Shown here in pieces: positions 1-8,585 of a DNA stretch of 64,000 nucleotides (position 1 is the stretch's first letter; each line of letters starts with the position of its first letter). The DNA lies in NCBI RefSeq assembly GCF_006007965.1, contig NZ_CP040748.1, forward strand, positions 2,604,001 to 2,668,000. The letters are read 5' to 3'. Made by a program: the position numbers and the translations under genes. Below the pieces are notes generated by a model. It had not been told where the DNA came from. It ran no database searches and saw nothing but the letters and a program-made list of their open reading frames with translations. The stretch is from Nocardioides jishulii (lineage in GTDB: Bacteria; Actinomycetota; Actinomycetes; Propionibacteriales; Nocardioidaceae).

Positions 1-1201
1 TGAGCGCCAAGGAGATGAAGGTGTCGAACTCGCCGCCCGGGATGCTCGTCGTCAACATCGAGGAGCCAGCCTCCATGATGTCGCGCAGGTTGAGGACGGC
101 CTGGGCGGGGTTGACCTGGGTGAGCAGCGCACTCATCACGCACTTCTGTCGCGCCATGCGCGAGTAGTCGTCCGAGCCGTGGCGGGCGCGGGCGAACCAC
201 AGCGTGTCCTCGCCGTCGAGCGTACGGACGCCCGGCTCGATGTAGTGGAAGGACGCCTCGTGGGGCAGCCCGACCGGGATGCGGTCACGGACGTTGAGCT
301 CCACGCCACCGAAGGCGTCGACGACGTTGCGGAACCCCTTCATGTTGACCATGGCCCAGTAGCTGATCTCGAGGCCGGTGATGCCCTCGACCGCGGAGAT
401 GGTCGCGATCATGCCCGCGTGCTTCCTCGGCTTGAAGAGCTCGACATGGTCCGTCGCCCACGTGCTCACGCCGTTGAGCATGCAGCCGTCGCAGTCGAAG
501 CCGTCGGGGAACTGCTCGTCCATCACCGACCCCTCCTTGAAGGGGAAGTGGCTCATGTTGCGCGGCAGGCCGATGAGGACGGTCTTGCCCGTCCTGGCGT
601 CGATGCTGGCGACGGTCAGTGAGTCGGGCCGCAGCCCGACGCGGCCCGCGCCCTGGTCGGCTCCCGCGAGCAGGATGTTGAAACGGCCGTCGACCGCCCC
701 CTGCACCTCGCTGTCGCCGGCCACCGCGATCCAGAAGTCCCGGTTCACGTTGACGACGTGGGCGCTGAAGAGCAGGGTCCCGACGACCACGAAGCACAGC
801 GCGCCGTTGATCCCGACCAGCGACAACCGGTGGTTGCGCAGCAACGACAAGGGCTGGCCCAGGCGCCAGGCGTCGACGAAGAGCACGCCCCAGCCGAGGG
901 CGACGGCAATCAGCACGACACGCAGGAGACCGAGCAGCGCCGGGCTGGTGCCAGCCTTCAGCCCCAGGGCGGGCCACGTCCAGGTGAGCAGCAGCGCGAC
1001 GACGACGACGACGAGCAGCGCCCCCCAGATCCGCAGGGCGATGCGCCCCAGCCGGCGGTCGCCGGCGACCAGCTGCGCCGACCCGGGCAGGACGAGGGTC
1101 ATCAGCAGCAGCGTGACGGCACGACGGAAACGCACGCGAGCAGCACGGTCCGACACTCCCAGGGGGGCGAGCGGGGCGGACGGAGGAGCGTACGACGACA
1201 T
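1..1201 (-). CDS. LCP (LytR-CpsA-Psr) family protein, partial (3' end outside window)
   Basis: LCP proteins are membrane-anchored phosphotransferases that attach teichoic acid, arabinogalactan or other glycopolymers to peptidoglycan on the outer face of the membrane. The N-terminal ~140 residues hold three to four hydrophobic segments (about residues 21-40, 48-68, 85-103 and 116-135). The LCP domain starts near residue 155 and shows the core 'VLIGLPRNMSHFP' with the pyrophosphate-binding Arg, then 'EISYWAMVNMKGF' and 'VDAFGGVEL'. The ATG at 1201 gives this topology. At least 400 residues are visible and the C-terminus lies beyond base 1. It is divergent from a second LCP gene at 1445, a common arrangement for cell-wall ligases. 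The multi-TM N-terminus differs from the single anchor of its neighbour. The exact polymer cannot be told from sequence. Confidence 0.88.
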   Translation of the reverse strand, partial: MSSYAPPSAPLAPLGVSDRAARVRFRRAVTLLLMTLVLPGSAQLVAGDRRLGRIALRIWGALLVVVVVALLLTWTWPALGLKAGTSPALLGLLRVVLIAVALGWGVLFVDAWRLGQPLSLLRNHRLSLVGINGALCFVVVGTLLFSAHVVNVNRDFWIAVAGDSEVQGAVDGRFNILLAGADQGAGRVGLRPDSLTVASIDARTGKTVLIGLPRNMSHFPFKEGSVMDEQFPDGFDCDGCMLNGVSTWATDHVELFKPRKHAGMIATISAVEGITGLEISYWAMVNMKGFRNVVDAFGGVELNVRDRIPVGLPHEASFHYIEPGVRTLDGEDTLWFARARHGSDDYSRMARQKCVMSALLTQVNPAQAVLNLRDIMEAGSSMLTTSIPGGEFDTFISLAL

Positions 1202-1444
1202 CAGGGCTCTCTGCTGGAGAAGGAGGGGCGGGAGAAGAGGGGGCGGGAGGAGCAAGGGCTGGGGCAGGTGCGGCCCACGATGAACCGGGGGTGAAAACCG
1301 GTGCCCCCAGTATCACCAGCCACACCGGCCACATCGGCCCATGACGCTCCGGCGTGTCCGAGAAGAGCCGACCGGTCTGCACCGCTCAGCGTGGGAGCGT
1401 CGTCGATCCCCGGTCCGCTCCCCCGGGCCGGGTAGTTTGCCCCC

Positions 1445-2650
1445 ATGGCATCACGAAGGCCCGACAGCGGTGGCCCCGAGGAGGGCTCCCCCGAGTACCG
1501 GTGGTTGTACGGCGAGGACCCGGCGTCCTCGACCGAGACCCAGCGACCCCCTGACCAGACCCGCGTCATCCGCGCTCGGCCCAGCGCCGGCACGGCGCCT
1601 TCCCGGCCCCGCCAGGCGCCCCCGTCCGGACCACGCGTCCCACCGCCCCCGCCCCCCGGCGACCGCGGCCGCGGACCGCGTCGTCCGCGTGGCGCGAGGC
1701 CGAAGCGCAACGTCTTCAAGGTCGTACGCCTGCTGCTCCTGCTGTGGCTCGTCTTCCTCGTCGCCGTGCCGCTCATCGCGTGGCAACAGGTCACGACCGT
1801 CGACGCCTTCAAGGGCGACGACCGCATGGCGTCGCAGCCGGGCACGACCTACCTTCTCGTCGGCAGCGACTCGCGCGAAGGGCTGACGAAGGCCCAGCGC
1901 CGCAAGCTCGGCACCGGTGACGCGGGCGGGCGCCGCACCGACACGATCATGCTGCTGCACACCGGATCGGGCCGCAACGTCCTGACCTCGATCCCCCGTG
2001 ACTCGCTCGTCGAGATCCCCGGACGGGGCACCAACAAGATCAACGCCGCGTACGCCTGGGGCGGCGCTCCCCTGCTCGTGCAGACCGTGGAGAGTGCCAC
2101 CGGAGTCCGCGTCGACCACTACGTCGAGATCGGCTTCGGCGGCTTCGTCGACATCATCGACTCCGTGGGTGGCGTCGAGATCTGCCCCAAGGCGCCGATG
2201 AAGGACAAGGACGCCAAGCTCAACATCAAGGCCGGGTGCCAGGAGGCCGACGGCGCCACGGCGCTGGGCTACGCCCGCTCGCGCAAGACCTACAAGGCGC
2301 TGGGCGACGTCGACCGCGCCCGCGCCCAGCGCGAGGTCGTCTCCGCCATCGCCTCCAAGGCGTTGTCGCCCTGGACGGTCATCAACCCCAAGCGCTACTA
2401 CGACCTCTCGATGGCGGGCGCCAACTCCTTCACCGTGAGCGAGGGCACCGGCGCCTTCTCGATGGCTCGCTTCGCCTGGGCGATGACCCGCGTGGACGGT
2501 GACGCAGGCATGACCTGCGGCGTCCCCATCCGCGACCTCGCCGTGCACTGGGACGAGCAGCGGTCCGAGGAGTTCTTCGGCTACCTGCGCTCCGGCGACA
2601 CCGAGAGGATTCCCAAGAAGCTGTGCACGCCCTCGGGCATGCCCGGCTGA
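1445..2650 (+). CDS. LCP family glycopolymer transferase
   Basis: A 401-residue LCP protein with a long Pro/Arg-rich cytoplasmic N-terminus (1-90), one membrane anchor (about 93-113) and an extracellular LCP domain. Visible LCP marks are 'LLVGSDSR', 'GRRTDTIMLLH', 'TSIPRDSLV' (catalytic-site Arg), 'KINAAYAWGG', 'VDHYVEIGFGGFVDIID' and 'GYARSRK'. The family transfers lipid-linked glycopolymers to peptidoglycan. The ATG at 1445 is the first start in frame and gives a normal positively charged N-terminus. The gene stands alone facing a convergent Dyp-peroxidase gene, and a strong hairpin lies just beyond its stop. The specific polymer is unknown. Confidence 0.92.
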   Translation: MASRRPDSGGPEEGSPEYRWLYGEDPASSTETQRPPDQTRVIRARPSAGTAPSRPRQAPPSGPRVPPPPPPGDRGRGPRRPRGARPKRNVFKVVRLLLLLWLVFLVAVPLIAWQQVTTVDAFKGDDRMASQPGTTYLLVGSDSREGLTKAQRRKLGTGDAGGRRTDTIMLLHTGSGRNVLTSIPRDSLVEIPGRGTNKINAAYAWGGAPLLVQTVESATGVRVDHYVEIGFGGFVDIIDSVGGVEICPKAPMKDKDAKLNIKAGCQEADGATALGYARSRKTYKALGDVDRARAQREVVSAIASKALSPWTVINPKRYYDLSMAGANSFTVSEGTGAFSMARFAWAMTRVDGDAGMTCGVPIRDLAVHWDEQRSEEFFGYLRSGDTERIPKKLCTPSGMPG

Positions 2651-2663
2651 GGTGACCCGGCCC

Positions 2664-2697
2664 GGCCGGTCCGTCCTCAGGAGAGGACGGACTGGCC
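2664..2697. terminator. Hairpin between convergent genes
   Basis: A 10-bp perfect stem (GTCCGTCCTC / GAGGACGGAC, 4-nt loop) is extended outward by a G-T pair and four GC pairs. It sits 14 bases after the LCP stop and overlaps the last codons of the convergent Dyp-peroxidase gene, so it could end transcription in both directions. No long T tract follows, as is common in high-GC actinobacteria. Confidence 0.6.
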
Positions 2698-3888
2698 CAG
2701 CCACTCCCCTTCGGTGAACCCGGGGAGCACGGCGAACTCCGCGGAGCCGATCGCCGTCGTCCACTCATTGAGCTCGTCGGCCGTGTCGAGGGTGCGCTGG
2801 ATCGGCACGAACTGGTCTGCCAGGTCGGCCTGGTAGCTCTGGAAGAGCAGCCCTGCCTCGGCGCGACCGTCGACGTAGGCCTCGTAGTTGGCGCCCTTGC
2901 GGAAGATCCTGCGTCCGCCGTTGGTGGAGGGGTGCGAGCGACGGACGTGCGAGTTCTCCGCGATGACGAAGCGGCCCTCCTCGCGCGCCCCCAGGTCGAC
3001 GTCGTCGAGCTCTCCCCCACCGGTCAGCGGAGCACCCACTGCGAGGTCGCGCCCGACGGAGCGCTCCTGCTCGCTGCGGGTCAGCTCGTCCCAGGTGGGC
3101 AGGTCCATCCTGATCCGGCGCACCACCAGACTCGTGCCACCGGCCCAGGCCCCCTCCTTGACCCACACCGTCTGGTCGAAGAGGTCGGTCCCCGGCTTGG
3201 GGTTGGCCGACCCGTCGACCTGCCCGAAGAGGTTGCGCCCGGTGTGCGGGCGCCCCAGCGGGTCGTGCGGGTTCCAGGAGCCCGTCTGGCGCCAGCGCAG
3301 CGACGCGAAGGGACCCGCGTCGGCGACGAGACGGCGTACGGCGTGGCCCACGGTGGTGCCGTCACGCCCTGACACCACGGCGACCAGGTCACCACCGCTC
3401 CACTCCTTCGCGAGCCGGTCGTGCTTCATCGCCGGCACGCGCCCGAAGCCGCGGGGTGCCTCGAGCCCCCACGGAGGGGAGAAGAGGCGCGGGCCCAAGC
3501 CCACGGTGACGGTGAGGTCGGCGTTGGCGCTGGCCAGCCACGGGGCGGTGTCGCCGGGCGTCCCGCGGCCGGCGGCCAGCGCCTCGACGTCGGCCGTCCA
3601 CACCCGCATCAGCCGGGCCACGGCGTCGACGTCGCCCGCCCGGTGCAGGTCGGGGTGCAGGTCGAGCGCCACCAGCTCCGTCACCGCGCCCGGGTGGGCG
3701 GCGATGCCGGGCTGGTGCGCACCCCAGGGGCTGAGTGACTCCCCCGTACGACGTGTGCCCGCCCTCGTCGGCTCCGGCTCGTCGAGGGCGCGAGCGCCGG
3801 CAACACCGGCTCCTGCCCCCACGACGGTGCCTGCCGCGGCGGTCCCCACGTAGCCGAGGAAGCCGCGACGACCCATCGGAGCCGTCAT
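2677..3888 (-). CDS. efeB: Tat-exported Dyp-type peroxidase (EfeB/YcdB-like)
   Basis: A 403-residue Dyp-type haem peroxidase. The N-terminus carries a twin-arginine signal ('GRRGFLGYVGTAAAG', about residues 6-20) followed by an Ala-rich stretch, so the folded haem enzyme should be exported. The Dyp family GxxDG motif appears as 'GQVDG' (222-226), with its distal Asp. EfeB proteins oxidise substrates with peroxide and in some bacteria take part in iron or haem handling. The start overlaps the stop of the upstream copper-chaperone gene (TGATG), implying translational coupling. No EfeU or EfeO lies beside it, so a classical EfeUOB iron system is not supported here. ATG 3888 is used; a second in-frame ATG four codons later (MGRRGF) is a plausible alternative. 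Confidence 0.88.
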   Translation of the reverse strand: MTAPMGRRGFLGYVGTAAAGTVVGAGAGVAGARALDEPEPTRAGTRRTGESLSPWGAHQPGIAAHPGAVTELVALDLHPDLHRAGDVDAVARLMRVWTADVEALAAGRGTPGDTAPWLASANADLTVTVGLGPRLFSPPWGLEAPRGFGRVPAMKHDRLAKEWSGGDLVAVVSGRDGTTVGHAVRRLVADAGPFASLRWRQTGSWNPHDPLGRPHTGRNLFGQVDGSANPKPGTDLFDQTVWVKEGAWAGGTSLVVRRIRMDLPTWDELTRSEQERSVGRDLAVGAPLTGGGELDDVDLGAREEGRFVIAENSHVRRSHPSTNGGRRIFRKGANYEAYVDGRAEAGLLFQSYQADLADQFVPIQRTLDTADELNEWTTAIGSAEFAVLPGFTEGEWLGQSVLS

Positions 3889-4463
3889 CAGTGCTCGTGG
3901 TCCCCGGTGCCGGGAGCGTGGTAGTGCTCCTCCTCCTCGGTGAACGCCTTCACGGGGGCGGTGACCTCGGTCGTGGAGCCGTCGGCGAGCTCGAGGGTCA
4001 GGGTGACCTCGTCGCCCGCGCGCAGGGGGCCGGTGAGTCCCATCAGCATGAGGTGGAAGCCACCGGGCTGGAGCAGCTGCCCCTTGCCGGGCGACAGGAC
4101 GAGGCCGCCGTCCAGCTCACGCATGACGGACTTGCCGTCGACCACGGCCATCTCGTGGATCTCCACCGAGCGGGCCACGTCGGTGCTGGCGCCGGTGAGG
4201 GTGAGCTCCTCGTCGCCCTCGTTGTCGAGCACCATGAAGGCGGCGGACATCGTGGCGTCCTTGGCACCGTCGGTGCCGCGCACCCACGGGTCCTCGACGA
4301 CCAACGACTCGGCCGAGGTGGCCGCGGCAGCCTTCGGCTCGTCCGTGGAGGAGTCGCTGCCGCAGGCGGAGACGGTGGCCACCAGGGCGACGGTCAGGGC
4401 AGCGGCACCCAGGCGGGCGCGGGAACGGGTCAGACGGGACAGGGCGGAGCGGGTGTGGGACAT
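3888..4463 (-). CDS. PCu(A)C-type copper chaperone lipoprotein
   Basis: A 191-residue lipoprotein. The start at 4463 (MSHTRSALSR) gives a basic n-region, a hydrophobic core and a lipobox-like 'ATVSAC' with the lipidated Cys about residue 34. An upstream start would add a junk-like Arg/Pro-rich leader. The mature domain matches the PCu(A)C fold (DUF461): 'DPWVRGTDG', 'SAAFMVLDNEG', 'VEIHEMAV', and the copper-binding H(M)X10MX21HXM region seen as 'EIHEMAV...VMREL...GGFHLMLMGL'. The His-rich tail 'EEEEHYHAPGTGDHEH' adds possible metal ligands. The family delivers Cu(I) to cytochrome oxidase outside the membrane. It is coupled to the Dyp-peroxidase gene downstream. Confidence 0.9.
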   Translation of the reverse strand: MSHTRSALSRLTRSRARLGAAALTVALVATVSACGSDSSTDEPKAAAATSAESLVVEDPWVRGTDGAKDATMSAAFMVLDNEGDEELTLTGASTDVARSVEIHEMAVVDGKSVMRELDGGLVLSPGKGQLLQPGGFHLMLMGLTGPLRAGDEVTLTLELADGSTTEVTAPVKAFTEEEEHYHAPGTGDHEH

Positions 4464-4543
4464 GGGTGTTCTTCCTCGCAGTACGTAGGCGTGACTGGGC
4501 GCCCGGCATCCGGCCGGGCGTCGCGATGAGCCCGACCAGACGG

Positions 4544-5281
4544 TCAGGCGGCGAGGACGAACGGAGGTCCGCGATGGCGTTCGGGACGCCGGTCGAGCAG
4601 GGCGGGCCGCAGGAACGGCACCGTGGGCACGGCGAGCGCGGCACGACGCGTCGCCCCTGCGAGGCGTACGCCCAAGGTCGCCGCCGCGAGGCGCGAGCGG
4701 CGTGCGCGCAGGCAGGCACGCGCCGCCCCGAGCAGGAGGAGCCGCCACAGGGCGGACTCACCGACGGCCAGGAAGATCCCGAGCACGACGGCACCGGCCA
4801 CGTGCGCCAGCAGCATGGCCGGCCCCTGCTCGGTCACGTGCTCGATCTGGTGGGCCAGCCAGTCGTTGCCACCCTGCGGCGCCGGGTTGGCGGCCACCAG
4901 GGCGTCGTACTGGTCGAAGTAGCGGCTGGGGCGCGTGCCGTCCGCCGCGGGAGCGACGGCCCGCAGCGGAGCCGCGTCACCGTGGTGGCCCGCCAGGATG
5001 GAGAGGGCGGTGTGCACGAAGGTCTGCCCGGCCACCACCAGCAGCACGAGGCGTACGACGCCTGCTCGCGCCCGCAGGAAGAGGGCAGCGAGCCCCACGC
5101 AGACCCCGAGCAGCGCGGTCATGGCCACCGGTCCGGGCAGCCGACCCTCCCCCAGCACGTGGGAGACGGTGCCGGTCCCGAGCGCGATTGCGCCGAGCAC
5201 CCCAGCGCGACCCCAGACCATGAACGGTGTGGGGTCGACCCTCAAGGCGTCTGCGCGACGCGACGCGACCACGGCGCCCAT
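4544..5281 (-). CDS. Multi-pass membrane protein linked to copper chaperone
   Basis: A 245-residue membrane protein of no firm family. Hydrophobic segments lie at roughly residues 25-45, 50-68, 75-97 and 150-178. A 'VHTALSILAGHHGD' stretch carries three His that could bind metal, and the C-terminus ends in a basic 'PERHRGPPFVLAA' tail. It sits 80 bases upstream of the PCu(A)C gene in the same direction, a pairing that suggests a role in copper or respiratory metal handling; this is inference only. ATG 5281 directly follows the stop of the YccF gene. Confidence 0.65.
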   Translation of the reverse strand: MGAVVASRRADALRVDPTPFMVWGRAGVLGAIALGTGTVSHVLGEGRLPGPVAMTALLGVCVGLAALFLRARAGVVRLVLLVVAGQTFVHTALSILAGHHGDAAPLRAVAPAADGTRPSRYFDQYDALVAANPAPQGGNDWLAHQIEHVTEQGPAMLLAHVAGAVVLGIFLAVGESALWRLLLLGAARACLRARRSRLAAATLGVRLAGATRRAALAVPTVPFLRPALLDRRPERHRGPPFVLAA

Positions 5282-5282
5282 G

Positions 5283-5696
5283 CTAGCCGCGGGAGGGAGG
5301 GGCGAAGGGATCAGCGACGCCCCTGCCCACGGGGACGATCTCGCGCCCCAGCGGAAGCAACGCGAGAGGCACCATCTTCCAGCACGCGATGCCGAGCGGG
5401 ATGCCGACGACGGTCAGGCACAGGAGCGCGCCTGCGACCAGGTGGGCCAGCGCCAGCTCCCAGCCGAGGACGACGACCCAGACCACGTTGCCGATGAGCG
5501 ACCACACCCCGGCGGTGCGCTTGAAGACCACGGTGCGCCCGAAGGGCCACAGCACGTAGCCGGCCAACCGGAACGAGGCGATCCCGAAGGGGATGGTGAC
5601 GATGAGGACGCAGGCCAGGACACCGGCCACCAGGTAGCCGAGGGCGAGCCAGAACCCGGCCAGCACGAACCAGATGAGGTTGCCCAGGGTGCGCAT
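5283..5696 (-). CDS. YccF domain inner-membrane protein
   Basis: A 137-residue protein made of two repeated YccF units, each with 'GN(L/V)(I/V)W', hydrophobic helices and a 'G(I)PFGIA..R' / 'GIPLGIACWK' turn. The start at 5696 (MRTLGNLIWF) matches the family start; the longer frame upstream adds a non-family leader that overlaps an intergenic hairpin. YccF proteins are small inner-membrane proteins of unknown function. The stop abuts the start of the next membrane-protein gene, so YccF, membrane protein, copper chaperone and peroxidase probably form one leftward operon. Confidence 0.85.
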   Translation of the reverse strand: MRTLGNLIWFVLAGFWLALGYLVAGVLACVLIVTIPFGIASFRLAGYVLWPFGRTVVFKRTAGVWSLIGNVVWVVVLGWELALAHLVAGALLCLTVVGIPLGIACWKMVPLALLPLGREIVPVGRGVADPFAPPSRG

Positions 5697-5797
5697 GCGT
5701 CCACTCTGCCACGCCCGGGCGGCGCTGGGTCGCGCTCCGTCGAGCACTCCGCTGATCAGTCGGTCACACCCCGGACCGGCGCCCCGGAACGCAGGAA

Positions 5798-5825
5798 CCG
5801 CCGCCCACGTGGTCGTGGGCGGCGG
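5798..5825 (-). terminator. Terminator after CNNM/CBS operon
   Basis: A perfect 11-bp GC stem (CCGCCGCCCAC / GTGGGCGGCGG, 6-nt loop) lies 20 bases past the stop of the leftward CNNM/CBS gene at 5845 and upstream of the YccF gene. It probably separates the two operons. Confidence 0.65.
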
Positions 5826-5844
5826 CTCCTGCATGGGCGTCAGG

Positions 5845-6864
5845 TCAGGCCGGTTGCGGCTCTTGGTCCGACAGCGGGAAGAGCCCCTTCAGCAGGTCGG
5901 AGAGCGTCACGACGCCGACGTGGGCGTCACCGTCGTCGACCAGCACCAGGTGGGAGCTGGTCCGCCTCATGTGTGCCAGGGCGTCGTAGACCTTCATCGT
6001 GGCGGGCAGCGTCTCCACCGGGCGCAGCCAGCGGGCGAGCTCGTCGGTCGGCAGCGCGGTGAGGGTGTCACGCACGTGCACCATGCCCTCGATGCGCTCC
6101 TGGTCGCCAACGAGGATCCGCAGGTGTCCGGTCGCCAACGACCGCGCCTGCACGTCGGCCACGGTGGCGCCGACCGGCACCGCCGTCATCCGTCCGCGGC
6201 GCACGATGTCGGCCAGGGTGAGCCGGTCGAGCTCGAGCGCACCGGTGAGCTGGGCGGAGTAGGTCGCGTCGAGCGACCCGACCTCGGCCGAGTGCTCGAC
6301 CAGCACGCGCAGGGCCGCCGGGTTCTGACCGGCCTCGATCTCGTCGGTCGCCTCGACCCCGACCTTGGCCAGCATCCAGTTGGCCATGGCGTTGAGCCCC
6401 CGCAGGATCGGGCGGGTGAGCCACATGAAGGCACGCATCGGCAGGGCCAGCACGGTCGCCGACGTCTCCGGGTGGGCGATGGCCCACGACTTCGGAGCCA
6501 TCTCGCCGACCACCAGGTGGAGGAAGGTGACGATGAGGAGCGCCAGGACGAAGCCCGCCGCGTCGGCGGCCCAGGCGACGACGCCCCAGGCCTCGAAGAG
6601 CGGCGTGAGCCAGTGGTGCACGGCCGGCTTGGTGATCGCACCCAGCGCCAGGGTGCAGATCGTGATGCCGAGCTGCGAGCCGGCCAGCAGGAGGGTCAGC
6701 TCACCCGAGCTGCGCAGGGCGGCCCGCGCGGATCGGCTGGTTGCTGCCTGCTCCTCGAGCCGGTTGCGGCGCGCGGAGATGAGGGCGAACTCGACGGCCA
6801 CGAAGAAGGCGGACAGCCCGATGATCAGCACGGTGACGACTGCCACCATCCAGGGGTTCTCCAT
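5845..6864 (-). CDS. CNNM transmembrane domain and CBS-pair protein (hemolysin family)
   Basis: A 339-residue membrane protein with an N-terminal CNNM (DUF21) domain of three to four TM helices (about 5-27, 58-80, 95-118 and 130-148) holding 'SAFFVAVEFALISARRNRL' and 'VVGEMAPKSWAIAHPE'. Two CBS motifs follow (about 210-330). CNNM/CorB/CorC proteins are linked to magnesium export or homeostasis; 'hemolysin' is a historical label. It lacks the C-terminal CorC_HlyC domain of its upstream neighbour, so the two may form a complementary pair. Its start overlaps the stop of that neighbour (TGATG). Confidence 0.9.
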   Translation of the reverse strand: MENPWMVAVVTVLIIGLSAFFVAVEFALISARRNRLEEQAATSRSARAALRSSGELTLLLAGSQLGITICTLALGAITKPAVHHWLTPLFEAWGVVAWAADAAGFVLALLIVTFLHLVVGEMAPKSWAIAHPETSATVLALPMRAFMWLTRPILRGLNAMANWMLAKVGVEATDEIEAGQNPAALRVLVEHSAEVGSLDATYSAQLTGALELDRLTLADIVRRGRMTAVPVGATVADVQARSLATGHLRILVGDQERIEGMVHVRDTLTALPTDELARWLRPVETLPATMKVYDALAHMRRTSSHLVLVDDGDAHVGVVTLSDLLKGLFPLSDQEPQPA

Positions 6865-8330
6865 CAGGCCCCTCCTTCCTTGTCGTCGGCCGTGACCAGG
6901 GCGGCCTCGACCTGCCCGTCGATCGGCTGAGTCATGGACTGCTCGATCTCCTCCACCCGTGCGGAGGAGCGCTGGTAGGGGTCGCCGTCCTCGTCCAGGA
7001 GGGTGAGGCGGATGCGTCCGGGGACGTGGCCGTCGAGCTCGACGACCTCCATCTCGACCTGGCGCACGCTCGGGTCCTCACCGGGGAGGCGTCCCAGGTC
7101 CTCACCCAGGTCCAGGGCGACGGTGGTGCCGACCTCGGGCAGGCGCCCGTGGGTGGCGATGAAGAGCCCGGCGAGGGTCTCGTAGTCGCCCTCGGGGAGG
7201 TCACGGTCCATCGCGCGCTCGACCTCGTCGACGGGCGTCGAGCCGGAGACGATCCAGGTGCCGTCGGCGGCAGCGATCGCCTGCAGCTCGGCGGCGTCGC
7301 TGTCGTGCTCGTCGGTGATCTCACCCACGAGCTCCTCGGCCAGGTCCTCGATGGTGATGACGCCCGCGAAGCCGCCGTACTCGTCGAGCACGCAGGCCAT
7401 CTGCTGCTTGGTGAGGGCGAACTCCTGCACGGCCTCCGGCAGCATCATCAGGGTCGGCATCAGGAGCGCCGGGCGTACGAGGTCGGCAGCGGTGAGCCGT
7501 TCGTCGCGCGCCGTCATCACGTCGATGAGGTCGACGACGCCCATCACCTGGTCCTCGTCGTCGATGACCGGGTAGCGCGAGTGTCCACCGCTCATCTCGA
7601 TCCGGATCTCGGCCAGGGTCGCGTCGGGCGGAAGGTGGTCGACGTGGACGCGCGGGATCATCGCGTGCTCCACGGCCTCGTCGGGGAAGTCGAGGATCCG
7701 GTCGAGCAGCAGCGACAGCGCCGGGCTCAGGTCACCGGAGTCGCGCGAGCGCTCGACGATCGCCTCGAGGTCACGCGGCGTCGCCGAGTGCTCGACGTCG
7801 TGGACGGGCTCGATGCCCAACGCCTTGAGCAGCAGGTTGGAGGACTGGTCGAAGATCCAGATCAGCCAGCCGAAGAGCTTGAGGTAGAGCGTCGTCGACG
7901 TCGCGAGCCAGCGGGCCACCGGTTCGGGGCGGGCGATCGCGAGGTTCTTCGGGAAGAGCTCCCCGAAGACCATCTGCACGCCGGTGGAGAGCGCCAGCGC
8001 CAGGACGGTGCCGACACCGACGCCGACCGTGGTGGGTACGCCCACCCCGCCGAGCATCGTGCCGAGCGCCTGGCCGACGAGCGGCTCGGCGACGTAGCCG
8101 ACGAGAAGGCCGGTCACGGTGATGCCGAGCTGGGCGCCCGACAACATGAAGGACGTACGCTGCGTGACCGCGAGCGCGCGCTTGGCGGCAGGGTCACCGG
8201 CGGCCGCTGCCGCGCCGAGGCGCGAGCGGTCGACCGCCATGTAGGCGAACTCCTGCGCGACGAAGTACGCCGTGAGGGCGGTGATCGCGACGATCACCAG
8301 AATTCCGAGGAGCAGGGAGAGGACTGTCAT
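6864..8330 (-). CDS. CNNM / CBS / CorC_HlyC domain membrane protein (hemolysin family)
   Basis: A 488-residue protein with a CNNM domain (helices about 3-27, 60-82, 95-125 and 140-160; 'FVAQEFAYMAVDRSRL', 'FGELFPKNLAIARPE'), a CBS pair (about 215-345; 'MIPRVHVDHLP', 'RYPVIDDEDQVMGVVDL', 'VLDEYGGFAGVITIEDLAEELVGEI') and a C-terminal transporter-associated CorC_HlyC domain (about 360-445). The family is tied to Mg2+ or Co2+ homeostasis. It is first in a two-gene leftward operon. Its 255-base leader carries two perfect palindromes that may be regulatory. Confidence 0.92.
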   Translation of the reverse strand: MTVLSLLLGILVIVAITALTAYFVAQEFAYMAVDRSRLGAAAAAGDPAAKRALAVTQRTSFMLSGAQLGITVTGLLVGYVAEPLVGQALGTMLGGVGVPTTVGVGVGTVLALALSTGVQMVFGELFPKNLAIARPEPVARWLATSTTLYLKLFGWLIWIFDQSSNLLLKALGIEPVHDVEHSATPRDLEAIVERSRDSGDLSPALSLLLDRILDFPDEAVEHAMIPRVHVDHLPPDATLAEIRIEMSGGHSRYPVIDDEDQVMGVVDLIDVMTARDERLTAADLVRPALLMPTLMMLPEAVQEFALTKQQMACVLDEYGGFAGVITIEDLAEELVGEITDEHDSDAAELQAIAAADGTWIVSGSTPVDEVERAMDRDLPEGDYETLAGLFIATHGRLPEVGTTVALDLGEDLGRLPGEDPSVRQVEMEVVELDGHVPGRIRLTLLDEDGDPYQRSSARVEEIEQSMTQPIDGQVEAALVTADDKEGGA

Positions 8331-8372
8331 TGGCCCTCACCCGCTGCGAGCACGCCCGTGCCCGTCGTCAGG

Positions 8373-8384
8373 ACATGTACATGT
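8373..8384. repeat. 12-bp perfect palindrome in CNNM leader
   Basis: ACATGTACATGT is self-complementary over all 12 bases and sits 43 bases upstream of the leftward CNNM start at 8330. It could be an operator or a small hairpin in the leader. No regulator is recognised. Confidence 0.45.
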
Positions 8385-8481
8385 GCTGCCGCGGGCTCGG
8401 GCCCGGGACTATGGGGAGGTTCCATCTCTCATCTCTGTCAGAGGGGCGTCTGGTGACGCAACGCGCCAAGAATACGGGGAG

Positions 8482-8498
8482 TTCCCGACAGTCGGGAA
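8482..8498. repeat. Inverted repeat upstream of CNNM operon
   Basis: TTCCCGAC-A-GTCGGGAA: two perfect 8-bp arms around one base, about 150 bases upstream of the CNNM start and 90 bases beyond the end of the B12-controlled operon. It is a candidate operator or terminator stem. No poly-T tail supports termination. Confidence 0.45.
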
Positions 8499-8585
8499 AT
8501 GTGGCACACGTCCTGTGGAGAGCCGGCTGGGACCAGCCCGGAGAGTGAAGGCCGCCCTCCGACCTCGTACCGCCGGCGGGGGTCC

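Noticed and set aside
285..1382. Long minus-strand and plus-strand open frames rich in Arg/Pro/Ala overlapping the first LCP gene
   Set aside because: They are out of frame with the clear LCP protein, have biased shadow composition and no domain.
1451..2764. 437-codon minus-strand frame opposite the second LCP gene
   Set aside because: It is an antisense shadow of a well-supported gene, rich in Gly/Asp/Val/His repeats typical of GC-rich antisense frames.
7026..8456. 476-codon plus-strand frame opposite the CNNM/CBS gene
   Set aside because: Composition (His, Val, Asp, Gly rich) and full overlap with a conserved gene mark it as antisense shadow.
8370..8585. Third cobalamin or a magnesium riboswitch upstream of the CNNM genes
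   Set aside because: The B12-box core is absent and I could not lay out an M-box; only two palindromes are supportable.
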